Assembly: GCA_019638275.1 (NCBI GenBank)
Contig: JAHBUC010000003.1
Location: 124,001 to 188,000 of the forward strand
DNA: 64,000 bases
Reading direction: 5' to 3'
Origin: Cyclobacteriaceae bacterium
GTDB lineage: Bacteria > Bacteroidota > Bacteroidia > Cytophagales > Cyclobacteriaceae
Below are positions 43,545-52,588 of this stretch, piece after piece (within the stretch, counting starts at the first letter, position 1; each line of letters begins with the position of its first letter). The notes under the pieces were generated by a model, which was given only the letters and a program-made list of their open reading frames with translations, made no database searches and was not told where the DNA came from. The translations under genes and the position numbers were made by a program.

Positions 43545-44339
43545 TCAAACTGCTATTGGTGCCTTTATACCCGGATGCGATTGATAATTGATTATTTCAA
43601 AATCTTCAAAAGCATAATCGAATATAGTGGCAGGTTTGCGTTTAATAATCAGCTTGGGTAAAGGAAAGGGCTTACGGGTTAACTGAAGTTTAGCCTGCTC
43701 AATGTGGTTGGTATATAGATGCACGTCACCGCCAGTCCACACAAATTCACCTGGCTCCAGGTTGCATTGCTGGGCAACCATATAGGTGAGCAAGGCATAG
43801 GATGCAATATTGAAAGGCACACCAAGAAAATAGTCGGCTGAGCGCTGGTAGAGTTGACAGGATAACTTTCCATCGGCTACATAAAACTGAAACATGGCAT
43901 GACAAGGCGGTAATGCCATCTTGTCGACCTCGGCAGGATTCCATGCTGAAACAATATGCCTGCGCGAATCGGGTTTGTTTTTGATTTGATCAATAACTTT
44001 TGAAATCTGATCGATAGTTGTTCCATCAAGAGCGGGCCAGCTACGCCATTGGTGTCCGTAAACCGGTCCGAGATCTCCATTTTCATCAGCCCACTCATCC
44101 CAAATAGTTACGCCATTATCGTTCAGGTATTTAATGTTTGTGTCGCCATTCAGGAACCACAACAACTCATAAATAATAGAACGCAGGTGAAGTTTTTTTG
44201 TAGTGACCAAAGGAAAGCCTTCTTGTAAATCAAACCTTAACTGGCGACCAAACACAGAATAGGTACCCGTTCCGGTTCTGTCTGTCTTCAGCGCCCCTGT
44301 TTCCAGGATGTCCTTCATCAAATCAAGGTAGTTTTGCAT
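43545..44339 (-). CDS. thyA: Thymidylate synthase
   Basis: This protein is 264 residues from the ATG at 44339, the family's usual length. The frame stays open upstream through the terminator at 44362-44406, but that part is not coding. It converts dUMP to dTMP with methylene-tetrahydrofolate. Signatures: [19 protein letters not shown], the catalytic Cys in [32 protein letters not shown], and [11 protein letters not shown]. All key residues are present. Confidence 0.97.
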   Translation of the reverse strand: MQNYLDLMKDILETGALKTDRTGTGTYSVFGRQLRFDLQEGFPLVTTKKLHLRSIIYELLWFLNGDTNIKYLNDNGVTIWDEWADENGDLGPVYGHQWRSWPALDGTTIDQISKVIDQIKNKPDSRRHIVSAWNPAEVDKMALPPCHAMFQFYVADGKLSCQLYQRSADYFLGVPFNIASYALLTYMVAQQCNLEPGEFVWTGGDVHLYTNHIEQAKLQLTRKPFPLPKLIIKRKPATIFDYAFEDFEIINYQSHPGIKAPIAV

Positions 44340-44361
44340 GGCCGTGGTTTTCAATGGCAAA

Positions 44362-44406
44362 TAAAAGAAAAAGTCCCGATCCCTTTGATCAGGATCAGGA
44401 CTTTTC
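44362..44406 (-). terminator. Rho-independent terminator between the lipoprotein gene and thyA
   Basis: AAAAGTCC-GATCC (44369-44382) pairs with GGATC-GGACTTTT (44392-44405), 13 pairs with one mismatch. On the minus strand it is followed by TTTTTCTTTTAT. It ends the gene at 44425-45327 and lies 30 nt before the thyA ATG. Confidence 0.85.
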
Positions 44407-44424
44407 ACTAAAAACAAACCCACT

Positions 44425-45327
44425 TTATCCTCTTCTGCCCACGTTAACGGAACGTGAATTTCCGTCAACCGATATCGTTATAATTCTGTCGCAATTTCCA
44501 TCACCATAATCCACTGTTACCACCTTGCCTGTAGCCACGTCAACAAACTGCTTCACGCCTTCAACAGCAATCGGGCAGCCACGCTTGTACACCAACGGTT
44601 CAAGTATAGTCATGGTATACGCTCTTCCTCTGCGGTTTGTACCGGAAGCTGCAACTTCAGCATCTCCGCATTGGTCAACAACCATTTTATCTTGAGTTGG
44701 GTTTTGTCCACGCTCCCATGTTCTAACAAGACAATGTTCGCGGGTTGCTGTCGTTGCATCGGGCCAGATTGCTAAACCTTCAACTAGTTCAATTTGAAAT
44801 TTTGGAGCCTCAACGTTACTAGCAGCAATATTGGTAAGTGTGCGCACTCCGCTTAATTGGATACCGTTTATTGAGTATTCAGCAAAAGTAGTCTCAACAG
44901 TCGAGCCTGGTAAGAACTTCTTACCTGAAAAAGTGATTATGATTTTTCCCTTTCTTACATTACCCAATATATCCTCGCAACCAGCACCAAAATCAATGGT
45001 TATAATTCCCGATGGATTTTCATTGGTTGATCCCTCATTAATTGTAACAGTAATTGTTACTCCATTACATATCCTGGAATCACCTTGAATTTGAATGGTT
45101 CTAGATGATGCAATGCGGTCACCTTCATAGCTACCATTATCAATAGCCAAAACAAGATTTGCCATATCATCCGCATCTTCAAAGAAATAATCGGTAATGG
45201 CATCTTCAGCCACATCGGCAGCCTCTTGCTGCAAAGCCAGGTTGTCCTCCGTACACGAGATTACTGTACCTAGCGAAACGATTGCTGCCAAGGCTAGTGT
45301 CTTACTAAAGAATGAAATTGTTTTCAT
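44425..45327 (-). CDS. Lipoprotein of unknown function
   Basis: This protein is 300 residues from the ATG at 45327. A signal peptide ends in a lipobox (LGTVISC, Cys25). An acidic segment ([24 protein letters not shown]) follows. The rest is beta-rich with regular cysteines ([42 protein letters not shown]). The alternating strands suggest a surface beta-sandwich. No family is recognised. A terminator at 44362-44406 isolates it from thyA. Confidence 0.75.
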   Translation of the reverse strand: MKTISFFSKTLALAAIVSLGTVISCTEDNLALQQEAADVAEDAITDYFFEDADDMANLVLAIDNGSYEGDRIASSRTIQIQGDSRICNGVTITVTINEGSTNENPSGIITIDFGAGCEDILGNVRKGKIIITFSGKKFLPGSTVETTFAEYSINGIQLSGVRTLTNIAASNVEAPKFQIELVEGLAIWPDATTATREHCLVRTWERGQNPTQDKMVVDQCGDAEVAASGTNRRGRAYTMTILEPLVYKRGCPIAVEGVKQFVDVATGKVVTVDYGDGNCDRIITISVDGNSRSVNVGRRG

Positions 45328-45458
45328 AAGATTAAGGTTAATAATTAGTTCAAAATTTCCCATTAGACAAGGCATGTTATGTAAGGTTTAATCTCACTTT
45401 GGCATTATTTTCGCAAAGAAAAATCTACTTTTACAACACTAAAAACCAAATCCAAAAA

Positions 45459-45998
45459 ATGATGAAAAAAGTAACTTTTATCGCCCTTGTTGTGTGCCTG
45501 ATGGCTGCGGCTAATACGGTACAAGCACAGAATGTTGTGAAAATCAATATTTTGAGCCCGATTGTTAAAACGTTTAACATTTCGTATGAACGCGCTATTA
45601 ACGAAACCAGTAGTTTTCAGCTAGGTTTTTTCTATTCAGGCTGGTCAAATGATGTAACCAAATTTAACGGCTTCGGCATCACTCCTGAGTACCGTTTCTA
45701 TTTATCCCAAACAGCGGCTCCTGAAGGTGTCTATGTTGCCCCCTTTTTGCGTTACCAAAAGTTCTCTATAGAGGACAAAGAATTCAGTGACGACAATGCT
45801 GACTTTTCAGCTTTCGGTGGCGGAGTAGTTATTGGTAAACAATGGGTTTTTAAAGAAAAAATTACACTGGATATCTTCCTCGGTCCGGCTTATTATTCTG
45901 GTAAAGTATCTGGTGAATCTGGAGATTCTAGCTGGGATACTGATGTATTCGATGGCTTTGGTTTGCGCACCGGTATCAACTTCGGTTTCAAATTTTAA
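45459..45998 (+). CDS. Small outer-membrane beta-barrel protein (paralog 1)
   Basis: This protein is 179 residues from the ATG at 45459. A frame open from 45399 adds noncoding codons. The signal peptide ends near TVQAQ. Beta-strands (VVKINILSPIVKTFNISYERAI, GFGITPEYRFYLSQT, GVYVAPFLRYQKF, FGGGVVIGKQWVF, KITLDIFLGPAYY) end in aromatic GINFGFKF, the typical C-terminal strand of a barrel. The pattern recalls the DUF3575-like small outer-membrane proteins. The downstream gene (46063) is a clear paralog. A terminator follows at 46025-46052. Confidence 0.8.
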   Translation: MMKKVTFIALVVCLMAAANTVQAQNVVKINILSPIVKTFNISYERAINETSSFQLGFFYSGWSNDVTKFNGFGITPEYRFYLSQTAAPEGVYVAPFLRYQKFSIEDKEFSDDNADFSAFGGGVVIGKQWVFKEKITLDIFLGPAYYSGKVSGESGDSSWDTDVFDGFGLRTGINFGFKF

Positions 45999-46024
45999 TA
46001 CTAAAATAATTTGATAGCAAAAAG

Positions 46025-46052
46025 AAGGCAGCTTCCACGGCTGCCTTTTTTT
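46025..46052 (+). terminator. Rho-independent terminator after barrel paralog 1
   Basis: AAGGCAGC (46025-46032) pairs with GCTGCCTT (46040-46047) around a 7-nt loop, followed by T residues to 46052. It lies 27 nt past the stop codon and before the next paralog. Confidence 0.85.
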
Positions 46053-46062
46053 ATATTACAAT

Positions 46063-46563
46063 ATGAAATCAATGCACCTCTCCATTTTACTGGTCATTGC
46101 ACTGTCTCCAATGCTTTATGCCCAAAAAAACGATGATCTCATAAAATTCGACTCCACTTTTGTTCGAGCCAGAATTATAAAATTCAATTTATTAAGTCCC
46201 ATTGCCGAAACATTTTCAGGTGCGTACGAAAACGTGTTTAGCCCTGAAACAAGTCTACAAATAAGCGTTTTCATTAACGCCTATGGTTTTGGAGTTACTC
46301 CAGAGTATCGCTTTTATTTATCTGCTACACCAGCGCCCAGCGGGGTATACATTGCGCCTTTTCTTCGGTATTTTGAAGTTGACGGATACGATGCAACCTT
46401 TGGTGGCGGACTTGTTATTGGAAAACAGAATCTGTACAAGAATAAAATTACGATAGACGCATTTTTCGGCCCTTCGTATAATACTTTTGTAATTGATGAA
46501 GTTTTTAAGTTTGGTTTGCGGGCAGGAATTACCGTGGGCTTCAATGTAAAATCAAGGCACTGA
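46063..46563 (+). CDS. Small outer-membrane beta-barrel protein (paralog 2)
   Basis: The 166-residue protein has a signal peptide ending near MLYAQ. It aligns closely with the gene before it: IIKFNLLSPIAETFSGAYENV, GFGVTPEYRFYLSATPAPSGVYIAPFLRYFEV, FGGGLVIGKQNLYKNKITIDAFFGPSY and GLRAGITVGF are near copies. It is shorter in one loop. Tandem duplication is the simplest origin. A terminator separates the two. Its stop overlaps the next start by 1 nt (TGATG). Confidence 0.8.
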   Translation: MKSMHLSILLVIALSPMLYAQKNDDLIKFDSTFVRARIIKFNLLSPIAETFSGAYENVFSPETSLQISVFINAYGFGVTPEYRFYLSATPAPSGVYIAPFLRYFEVDGYDATFGGGLVIGKQNLYKNKITIDAFFGPSYNTFVIDEVFKFGLRAGITVGFNVKSRH

Positions 46564-47216
46564 TGCGATATATTTTCTCTTTTCTATTACTGGGTTGCTT
46601 CATAAGCTCCAATGGCCAAAACCTCAAAATCGCCAAACTTAAGTATAATGGCGGTGGCGATTGGTATGCCAACAAAACAGCCCTGCCCAACCTGATCAGC
46701 TTTTGCAACCGTGAACTTGGCACCACATTGGCCCCTGAAGAAGACATCGTTGAAGTCGGCAATAAAGACCTTTACCTCTACCCCTACGTATACATGACCG
46801 GCCATGGCAATGTGGTGTTTTCAGATGCAGAAGCCACTAACCTCAGGAACTACCTGATTGGCGGTGGCTTTTTACATATTGATGACAATTACGGGTTAGA
46901 CAAATACATCCGGTTGGAATTAAAAAAAGTATTTCCTGAACTTGAATTGAAAGAGCTTCCAAATGATCATCCCATCTACCATCAGAAATTCAACTTCCCG
47001 AAAGGACTTCCAAAAATTCATGAACACGATGGCAAACCTGCCCAGGGTTTCGGATTGATTTACGAAGGCAGGCTGGTGGTCTACTATTCCTATGAATGCG
47101 ATCTCGGCAACGGCTGGGAAGACAGGCGCATTCATAACACACCCGTGGAAAAACACGAACAGGCTTTACAAATGGGTGCAAACATTATCGCTTACTGCTT
47201 CACCAACGCTTTTTGA
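46563..47216 (+). CDS. DUF4159-family exported protein
   Basis: This 217-residue protein has a signal peptide ending near SSNGQ. The sequence IAKLKYNGGGDWYANKTALPNLISFCNRELGT, VVFSDAEATNLRNYLIGGGFLHIDDNYG and HPIYHQKFNFPKGLPKIHEHDGKPAQGFGLI is typical of DUF4159. These proteins often occur with envelope proteins and MoxR/BatA-type genes. The fold is probably glutamine-amidotransferase-like. It is coupled by a 1-nt overlap to barrel paralog 2. Confidence 0.88.
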   Translation: MRYIFSFLLLGCFISSNGQNLKIAKLKYNGGGDWYANKTALPNLISFCNRELGTTLAPEEDIVEVGNKDLYLYPYVYMTGHGNVVFSDAEATNLRNYLIGGGFLHIDDNYGLDKYIRLELKKVFPELELKELPNDHPIYHQKFNFPKGLPKIHEHDGKPAQGFGLIYEGRLVVYYSYECDLGNGWEDRRIHNTPVEKHEQALQMGANIIAYCFTNAF

Positions 47217-47261
47217 AAACTTAGCTTCAAAAAATAATAGGTGAAATAGTTTGTATTCTAT

Positions 47262-47277
47262 AACTAAGTTTTTAGTT
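47262..47277. promoter_or_regulatory. Candidate BlaI-type operator dyad
   Basis: AACTAAGTTTTTAGTT is a dyad with perfect 6-nt arms. The region after it adds TAGTACTA (47292-47299, palindromic) and more CTAAA words. It lies 37 nt upstream of the first gene of the BlaI/M56 operon, the expected place for autoregulation. TACTA/TAGTA words are characteristic of BlaI/MecI sites in other phyla. Confidence 0.5.
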
Positions 47278-47313
47278 TTATACCTAAATACATAGTACTA
47301 AACCTAAACAGCG

Positions 47314-47793
47314 ATGCGAAAACATAATGCGCAATACTTATTTGTGCTTGCTTTACTGTGCCCCCTACTTTCGTTCAGCCAGGTCATGGCAACAACATTT
47401 CAAAAGGCCATCCATAGCGGTGTATCCATACCTGTACTGGATTCTTTATATCAAAGTGCTTTACACAGCGATCCTCAACAGGCAGCATTTGCAGGTCAAG
47501 AGCAAGAATTTCAGCACGCATACATTTCTATGCTGCAGGCTTTGGGCGATTTTCTTTATACCAACAATTTCAAATGGGGAAAACAAATCCGATGCTTCAA
47601 TCGAATTTATATCAACAAAAACGGTACAATCGATTACTTCCTGTTCAACTTCAAACCCGGAGAAATTGATCCCGAAAAAGAACAGGTATTTGAGCAACTC
47701 CTTGGTGAGTTTATAAAGAACTATCGATTTCCGCTTACCAACACGAAAGACTTTGCGCAATGCAGTCCCGTTCAATACGCTGATAAAAAATAA
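47314..47793 (+). CDS. Exported protein of unknown function in the BlaI operon
   Basis: This 159-residue protein has a signal peptide ending near LSFSQ. It is mostly helical at first (HSGVSIPVLDSLYQSALHSD), then has a beta segment (CFNRIYINKNGTIDYFLFNF). The latter part, with a conserved-looking IYINKNGTIDYFLFNFKPG and a terminal KDFAQCSPVQYADK, resembles the TonB-C or hypothetical modules seen beside BlaI/M56 genes in Bacteroidota. No catalytic motif is seen. It is 11 nt upstream of blaI. Confidence 0.75.
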   Translation: MRKHNAQYLFVLALLCPLLSFSQVMATTFQKAIHSGVSIPVLDSLYQSALHSDPQQAAFAGQEQEFQHAYISMLQALGDFLYTNNFKWGKQIRCFNRIYINKNGTIDYFLFNFKPGEIDPEKEQVFEQLLGEFIKNYRFPLTNTKDFAQCSPVQYADKK

Positions 47794-47804
47794 AAAATTA
47801 CACC

Positions 47805-48164
47805 ATGCGAGAACTAACCAAGGCCGAAGATCAGATCATGCAGGTTTTATGGAAGCTTGAAAAGGCTTTTGTCAAAGACATTATCGATCACCTGCCCGAT
47901 CCCAAGCCTGCCTATAATACCGTATCCACCATTATTCGAATACTCGAAACAAAGGGTTTTGTGGGGCACAAGGCGTACGGAAAAACTCACGAGTATTACC
48001 CGCTTATTGCAAAAGAAAAGTATACGCGCTTTTACCTGAATACCATGCTGAAAGGATACTTCGGGGGCTCATTCCAAAACCTGGTCTCCTTTTTCGCCAA
48101 AGAGAATAACCTGAGCACAAAAGAACTGGAAGAGCTATTAAAAGAAATCAACACCAAAAAATAA
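47805..48164 (+). CDS. blaI: BlaI/MecI/CopY-family repressor
   Basis: This 119-residue winged-helix repressor has RELTKAEDQIMQVLWKLEKAFVKDIIDHL and PAYNTVSTIIRILETKGFVGHKAYGKTHEYYPLI, the DNA-binding domain of this family. A C-terminal dimerisation helix region contains VSFFAKENNLSTKELEELL. In known systems the M56 metalloprotease partner leads to its cleavage and relief of repression. The partner gene begins 4 nt downstream. No beta-lactamase gene lies here. Confidence 0.92.
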   Translation: MRELTKAEDQIMQVLWKLEKAFVKDIIDHLPDPKPAYNTVSTIIRILETKGFVGHKAYGKTHEYYPLIAKEKYTRFYLNTMLKGYFGGSFQNLVSFFAKENNLSTKELEELLKEINTKK

Positions 48165-48168
48165 ACAT

Positions 48169-49914
48169 ATGCATACCTGGCTAAACTATATCGTAGAAGC
48201 CAACATCGGATTGTTGCTGTTTCTGCTCTTGTACAAAGCACTGCTAAGCAAGGAAACCCAATTCAGCTACCGAAGGTTTTACCTGCTTGGCGGCCTGCTC
48301 CTGTCGTTGCTTTTTCCGTGGCTCACCATTGGCGCTCCGGTTGATATGGTACCGACATTAAGCGAAACGCTTCCGGATCATTGGCTACCTGCTACGCTTG
48401 AGCAACCTCAGAACACTGCCGTTCATTCGACCTTCAACTTTTGGGAGTTTGCCTTCTGGATATATGGTTCAGTAGCCTTGTTATTATTTATCCGGTTTGT
48501 CTATCAGATTATCATGCTGATTCGGGAATCCGAAAAAGCAAAAACAAGTCTGCCTGTTATTGAAGTTGATAACTCCTCATTCATTGCCTTTTCATTTTTT
48601 AAGCTGGTTTTCATCAGCAAAGCTTTTAACCTAAACGAAGCCGATAAACAACGCATTTTGCAACACGAGCAGGTGCACATCCGCAAATGGCACTCGGTTG
48701 ATATGGTGTTGATTGAACTTGTTCGAATTCTTTTCTGGTTCAATCCGTTGCTCAGCTACTACAAAAAGGAAATGAGCATGGTACATGAATTTGAAGCCGA
48801 TGAAGTGGCTTCCGGCAATGAACACCAGGATCAATACTGTAGCCTGCTGGCCCGATCGGCTATTGAATCATCCGGATATGCATTGGCCAATCATTTCAAT
48901 AATTCCCTAACCTTAAAACGAATTACCATGATCAGAACCTTAAAACAAAAAGTTAAACAGTGGAAAACCGGGATTGTTTTCCTGTTTGTAAGCATACTCT
49001 TTCTTGGCATCGCCTGCCAGGATCAGATTGCTGCGGAAATGAACGGACTCTCACAAACCACCACCGTGGCCGGAGATTTTCCTGACCATTTGTTGCCAGT
49101 TGTTGAACAGATCAAAAAAGAAAACCCAGGTATTAAGCTGATGTATGTTGAGGCTGAATCCATTAACGAAGAAAAAATCCGGAGTTTAAATCCAAACAAA
49201 ATTTTACATACATCCCACACCCGCAACATGGACGATAAGGGTAATATAATTTCTGAGCGTGTTGAGTTAATTATCAAAACAGATGACTCCATATCGCAAT
49301 TGGGTGATATGACTAAATCGGATGATGATGTGTTTCTCGTTGTTGAAGCGAATGCTTCACCAATCGGAGGAATGACCGCTTTATACGAAGCTATCAATCG
49401 TGAACTTAAATTCCCTGAACAAGCCGTTAAAATGGGTATTGAAGGAAAGGTGTTTATCGAGATAATAATTGAGCCTGATGGTAGCACATCTAACCACCGA
49501 CCTCTTAAAGGTATTGGTGCTGGATGCGATGAAGAAGCAGTCAGAGCCATAAAAGCAGCTAACGTAAAGTGGAATCCTGGTAAGCAGCGTGGTGTAGCTG
49601 TGCGTCAGAAATTCGTAATTCCCATTACATTTACCCTGTCAGGTGATGCTTCAACCGGAACCGTTATTCCCAAGGAAAAAAAGATGATCATCTCCAGTGA
49701 TGTATCATACCAAAATGGTAAAGCGATAGTAAATGGGACAGTCACTACTGAAGATGGAAAGCCAATACCAGGAATGAATATTGTGGTAAGCGGAAAAACA
49801 TACGGAACAGTGTCAAAGGCAGATGGCACCTTTAGCCTAATGCTTGAAGAAAAATCAGGAGAACTGGCTTTTTCGTTTATTGGATTTGAATCGCAAAAAG
49901 TCAGGATTAATTGA
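48169..49914 (+). CDS. M56-family sensor protease with TonB C-terminal and CarboxypepD-regulatory domains
   Basis: This 581-residue membrane protein is a BlaR1/MecR1-type antirepressor. Four membrane segments (about 5-25, 38-55, 92-113, 267-286) bracket the zinc site QHEQVHIRKWHSVD (His-Glu-His near 166-170) and HEFEADE. The periplasmic part has no penicillin-binding domain. Instead there is a TonB C-terminal domain (about 410-490, FPEQAVKMGIEGKVFIEIIIEPDG) and then a CarboxypepD-regulatory-like domain (about 518-581, GTVTTEDGKPIPGMNIVVSG), as found at the N-terminus of TonB-dependent transporters. Signal sensing is therefore probably of cell-envelope or transporter status, not beta-lactam. 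Confidence 0.9.
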   Translation: MHTWLNYIVEANIGLLLFLLLYKALLSKETQFSYRRFYLLGGLLLSLLFPWLTIGAPVDMVPTLSETLPDHWLPATLEQPQNTAVHSTFNFWEFAFWIYGSVALLLFIRFVYQIIMLIRESEKAKTSLPVIEVDNSSFIAFSFFKLVFISKAFNLNEADKQRILQHEQVHIRKWHSVDMVLIELVRILFWFNPLLSYYKKEMSMVHEFEADEVASGNEHQDQYCSLLARSAIESSGYALANHFNNSLTLKRITMIRTLKQKVKQWKTGIVFLFVSILFLGIACQDQIAAEMNGLSQTTTVAGDFPDHLLPVVEQIKKENPGIKLMYVEAESINEEKIRSLNPNKILHTSHTRNMDDKGNIISERVELIIKTDDSISQLGDMTKSDDDVFLVVEANASPIGGMTALYEAINRELKFPEQAVKMGIEGKVFIEIIIEPDGSTSNHRPLKGIGAGCDEEAVRAIKAANVKWNPGKQRGVAVRQKFVIPITFTLSGDASTGTVIPKEKKMIISSDVSYQNGKAIVNGTVTTEDGKPIPGMNIVVSGKTYGTVSKADGTFSLMLEEKSGELAFSFIGFESQKVRIN

Positions 49915-49927
49915 CTCTGTAAAACAA

Positions 49928-49962
49928 CAGATGTCCTCCATCTTAAAGGTGGAGGACATCTG
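49928..49962. terminator. Perfect 13-bp hairpin between convergent genes
   Basis: CAGATGTCCTCCA (49928-49940) and TGGAGGACATCTG (49950-49962) pair perfectly around 9 nt. It lies between the stop codons of the M56 gene and the TlpA gene. On the minus strand TTGTTTTAC follows, so it may terminate that gene. The + side has no T-run. Confidence 0.6.
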
Positions 49963-49976
49963 AATTATCATCTGAA

Positions 49977-51122
49977 TTACTTCCCTCCCAAAACTTCCTC
50001 CAGCTTATCATCCAACGCCTGGCCGCGCAGGTTCTTGGCAATGATTTTGCCATTCGGATCAAGTAATAACGAGAAAGGTATGGCAGTAATGTTGTACGTT
50101 TTGGCCGCTTCTGATTGCCAGTATTTCAAATCGGAAACATGCGTCCACGTAAGGCCATCCTCTTGTATGCCTTGTAGCCAATCTGCTTTTGAACGATCGA
50201 GTGAAACGCCATACACAGTAAAGCCTTTGTCTTTGTATTCGTTGTAGGCGCGCACAATATTCGGGTTTTCCCTGCGGCACGGTCCGCACCACTTGGCCCA
50301 AAAATCAACCAACACATACTTGCCCCGCAATGAAGAGAGTGGAACAACCTGACCATCCGGATTGGGTAATGAAATTTCGGGTGCCATCTGGCCAACGGCA
50401 AGCGTTTTCATCTTATCCACCATATCAACAAAATCTTTGGCGTGAGATACATTTGGCCATTCCTTTTTAAGTTTTTCTGCCGTGGATACATACACATCAA
50501 AGTATTCATCCTTATCCAACATCTGACCCTGCAATACATTGATTACACCCAATGAAGGTGGACTTTGCCTGATCTGTTCGGCCACTTTATTACTTGCATC
50601 GGTAACTAATTTCTGATATGCCTTTTGAATGGCCAGCTGATCGCTGGTGGTCTGCGCCTTGCTGTAATCAGCAATCAGCTTTTGTGCTTCCGGTGAATTT
50701 TGAACTCCATTAATTGTGGTTTGTGCTTCTCTAATGAATTCAATCTCGGGTGAACCCTTCACTTCAAAAAATCCGGTAGCCTCACGCCCATCAACGTTAA
50801 CCTCCAGGTCGCTCTTATACAAAATCACATCAACCGCCTGACGATTGTAGAAATTAAGCTTGTAATAACCCGGCTCCTTAACGTTTACCTTTTTCTCAAA
50901 CGTATAATTGCTTTTCAGATTGATGGTATCCTGCCAACCGGCACCGGCCTTCGTTATCTCCATAATAGTGATAGTACCGCCTTGTTGTGGAAAACCTACT
51001 TTTCCCCGTATGGTCACTACCTGGCCATCACCCTTATTGGCTTGCTGCCCGTTGGATGAACACCCTACCAGCAGCAACACACTAACCAATACTACGCTCA
51101 AACTCAATTTTGTATACTTCAT
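49977..51122 (-). CDS. TlpA/ResA-like thioredoxin-fold lipoprotein with DUF4369-type N-terminal domain
   Basis: This 381-residue protein has a lipobox (LLLVGCSS, Cys21). The N-terminal domain (about 35-130: VTIRGKVGFPQQGGTITIMEITK… YYKLNFYNRQAVDVILY) resembles DUF4369 found in Bacteroidota thiol-disulfide proteins. The C-terminal thioredoxin domain has FWAKWCGPCRRENPNI (CGPC) and the cis-Pro ITAIPFSLLLDPNGKI. It probably reduces disulfides in the periplasm. The start overlaps gatB by 4 nt. Confidence 0.9.
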   Translation of the reverse strand: MKYTKLSLSVVLVSVLLLVGCSSNGQQANKGDGQVVTIRGKVGFPQQGGTITIMEITKAGAGWQDTINLKSNYTFEKKVNVKEPGYYKLNFYNRQAVDVILYKSDLEVNVDGREATGFFEVKGSPEIEFIREAQTTINGVQNSPEAQKLIADYSKAQTTSDQLAIQKAYQKLVTDASNKVAEQIRQSPPSLGVINVLQGQMLDKDEYFDVYVSTAEKLKKEWPNVSHAKDFVDMVDKMKTLAVGQMAPEISLPNPDGQVVPLSSLRGKYVLVDFWAKWCGPCRRENPNIVRAYNEYKDKGFTVYGVSLDRSKADWLQGIQEDGLTWTHVSDLKYWQSEAAKTYNITAIPFSLLLDPNGKIIAKNLRGQALDDKLEEVLGGK

Positions 51123-52534
51123 TTTTCTTCCAGTTTCTTTATTAACAATTGATTGGCCACTTTCGGGTCAGCCTTGCCCTTGCTACGTTTCATCACTTCG
51201 CCCATAAACATAGCAATAATTCCCTTCTTGCCCTTTTTGTATTCTGCCACCTTATCCGGAAAGTCGGCCAAAACCGAATCAATCACAGGCAGAATAGAAT
51301 CTTCATCACTCGTCTGCACAACATTCAATTGCTGTGCCACATCAAGTGGATTCAGCGCTGAATTTTTCAATAACTCCGGAAATATCCGTTGTGAGGCAAT
51401 CGAAAAACTCACCTTACCAGATTCAACCAGTTTAATCAGTTCCGCTAAGGTAACAGGCTTGACAGGAAAATCGTTTGCCGTTAGTGTAAGTTCATTCAAA
51501 GCCGATTTGACCGGCCCCATAATCCAGTTTGAAGCTGCCTTGAAATTATCCGTATGATTACACACCTCAAGAAAATACTGAGCCAACTCCTTTGTTTCCG
51601 TCAGCAAGCGCGCATCATATGCCGGTAAGCTGAACTCTTCAATAAATTTTTGCTCCAGCTCCCACGGAAGTGCAGGCATGGCAGCTTTGATTTCATTCAG
51701 CCATTCATCTGAAAGTGCAACCGGACTTAAATCCGGATCGGGGAAATAGCGGTAATCATTCAACTCTTCTTTGGTGCGCATACCGTACGTTTTTCCAGAA
51801 GCTGCATCGAACAACCGTGTTTCAGAAATAATCTCCTCACCTTTCTCTATCAATTCAATCTGTCGTTCAATCTCTGAATCAATCGCACGCTGTACATTAC
51901 GGATGGAGTTCATGTTTTTGATCTCCACTTTCTTGCCCAAAGCATTCGATCCTTGCAGTCTGATTGAAACGTTTGCATCACAGCGTAATGATCCTTCTTC
52001 CATATTGCCATCACACACATCGAGGTAACGAACAAGTTTTCGGATTTCGGTTAGGAAGGCATACGCATCGGCTGAGGAATGAATAACCGGCTCAGTCACG
52101 ATTTCAATCAACGCTGTACCTGCGCGGTTATAGTCGACCAATGTGTCAGGCTCATTTTCCAGGTGAATGGATTTGCCGGCATCTTCTTCCAGGTGAATGC
52201 GGTTTAATACAATCTGTTTTTGAGATTCTCCCTCACCAATAGTAATGTAGCCCCCCTTACAAATGGGTGTGCGATCTTGAGTTATCTGGTAGCCTTTCGG
52301 CAGATCGGGATAGAAATAATTCTTCCGATCAAAGATCATGTGTCGCGCAATCGCTGACTTACACGCCAGCCCCATGCGCACAGCAAGTTCCACTGCTTTG
52401 CGATTCAACTTAGGCAATGTACCCGGATGCGCCAGCGTGATGACGCTGATTTGCGTGTTGGGTTCATTGCCGTATGCCGTTGAATCAGCCGCAAAGATTT
52501 TACTGACTGTCAATAACTGTGCATGGACTTCCAA
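51119..52534 (-). CDS. gatB: Aspartyl/glutamyl-tRNA amidotransferase subunit B
   Basis: GatB transamidates misacylated Glu-tRNA(Gln) and Asp-tRNA(Asn) with GatA and GatC. The protein shows LEVHAQLLTVSKIF, the zinc/Mg-site PKLNRKAVELAVRMGLA and DLPKGYQITQDRTP motifs, LVDYNRAGTALIEIVTEP, and the C-terminal YqeY-like helical domain to KVANQLLIKKLEEK. The TTG at 52534 is the first standard start, but homologous sequence (EKYQAVIGLEVH…) extends upstream in frame to about 52558. No ATG, GTG or TTG lies between 52534 and the alaS stop at 52589. A nonstandard ATC at 52570-52568 is one candidate for the true start. Confidence 0.93.
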   Translation of the reverse strand: MEVHAQLLTVSKIFAADSTAYGNEPNTQISVITLAHPGTLPKLNRKAVELAVRMGLACKSAIARHMIFDRKNYFYPDLPKGYQITQDRTPICKGGYITIGEGESQKQIVLNRIHLEEDAGKSIHLENEPDTLVDYNRAGTALIEIVTEPVIHSSADAYAFLTEIRKLVRYLDVCDGNMEEGSLRCDANVSIRLQGSNALGKKVEIKNMNSIRNVQRAIDSEIERQIELIEKGEEIISETRLFDAASGKTYGMRTKEELNDYRYFPDPDLSPVALSDEWLNEIKAAMPALPWELEQKFIEEFSLPAYDARLLTETKELAQYFLEVCNHTDNFKAASNWIMGPVKSALNELTLTANDFPVKPVTLAELIKLVESGKVSFSIASQRIFPELLKNSALNPLDVAQQLNVVQTSDEDSILPVIDSVLADFPDKVAEYKKGKKGIIAMFMGEVMKRSKGKADPKVANQLLIKKLEEK

Positions 52535-52588
52535 TCCGATTACGGCCTGATATTTTTCAGATGATACGATAAGGCTTGGATTATAAAA

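Noticed and set aside
47210..47233. AT-rich hairpin TTTTTGAA/TTCAAAAA after the DUF4159 gene
   Set aside because: The 8-bp stem is A/T-only apart from one pair and would be weak, so it is not called as a terminator.
49023..49550. 175-codon minus-strand frame opposite the M56 gene
   Set aside because: It is antisense to a clear coding sequence, is Ser/Pro/Ile-rich in the way of shadow frames and shows no motif.
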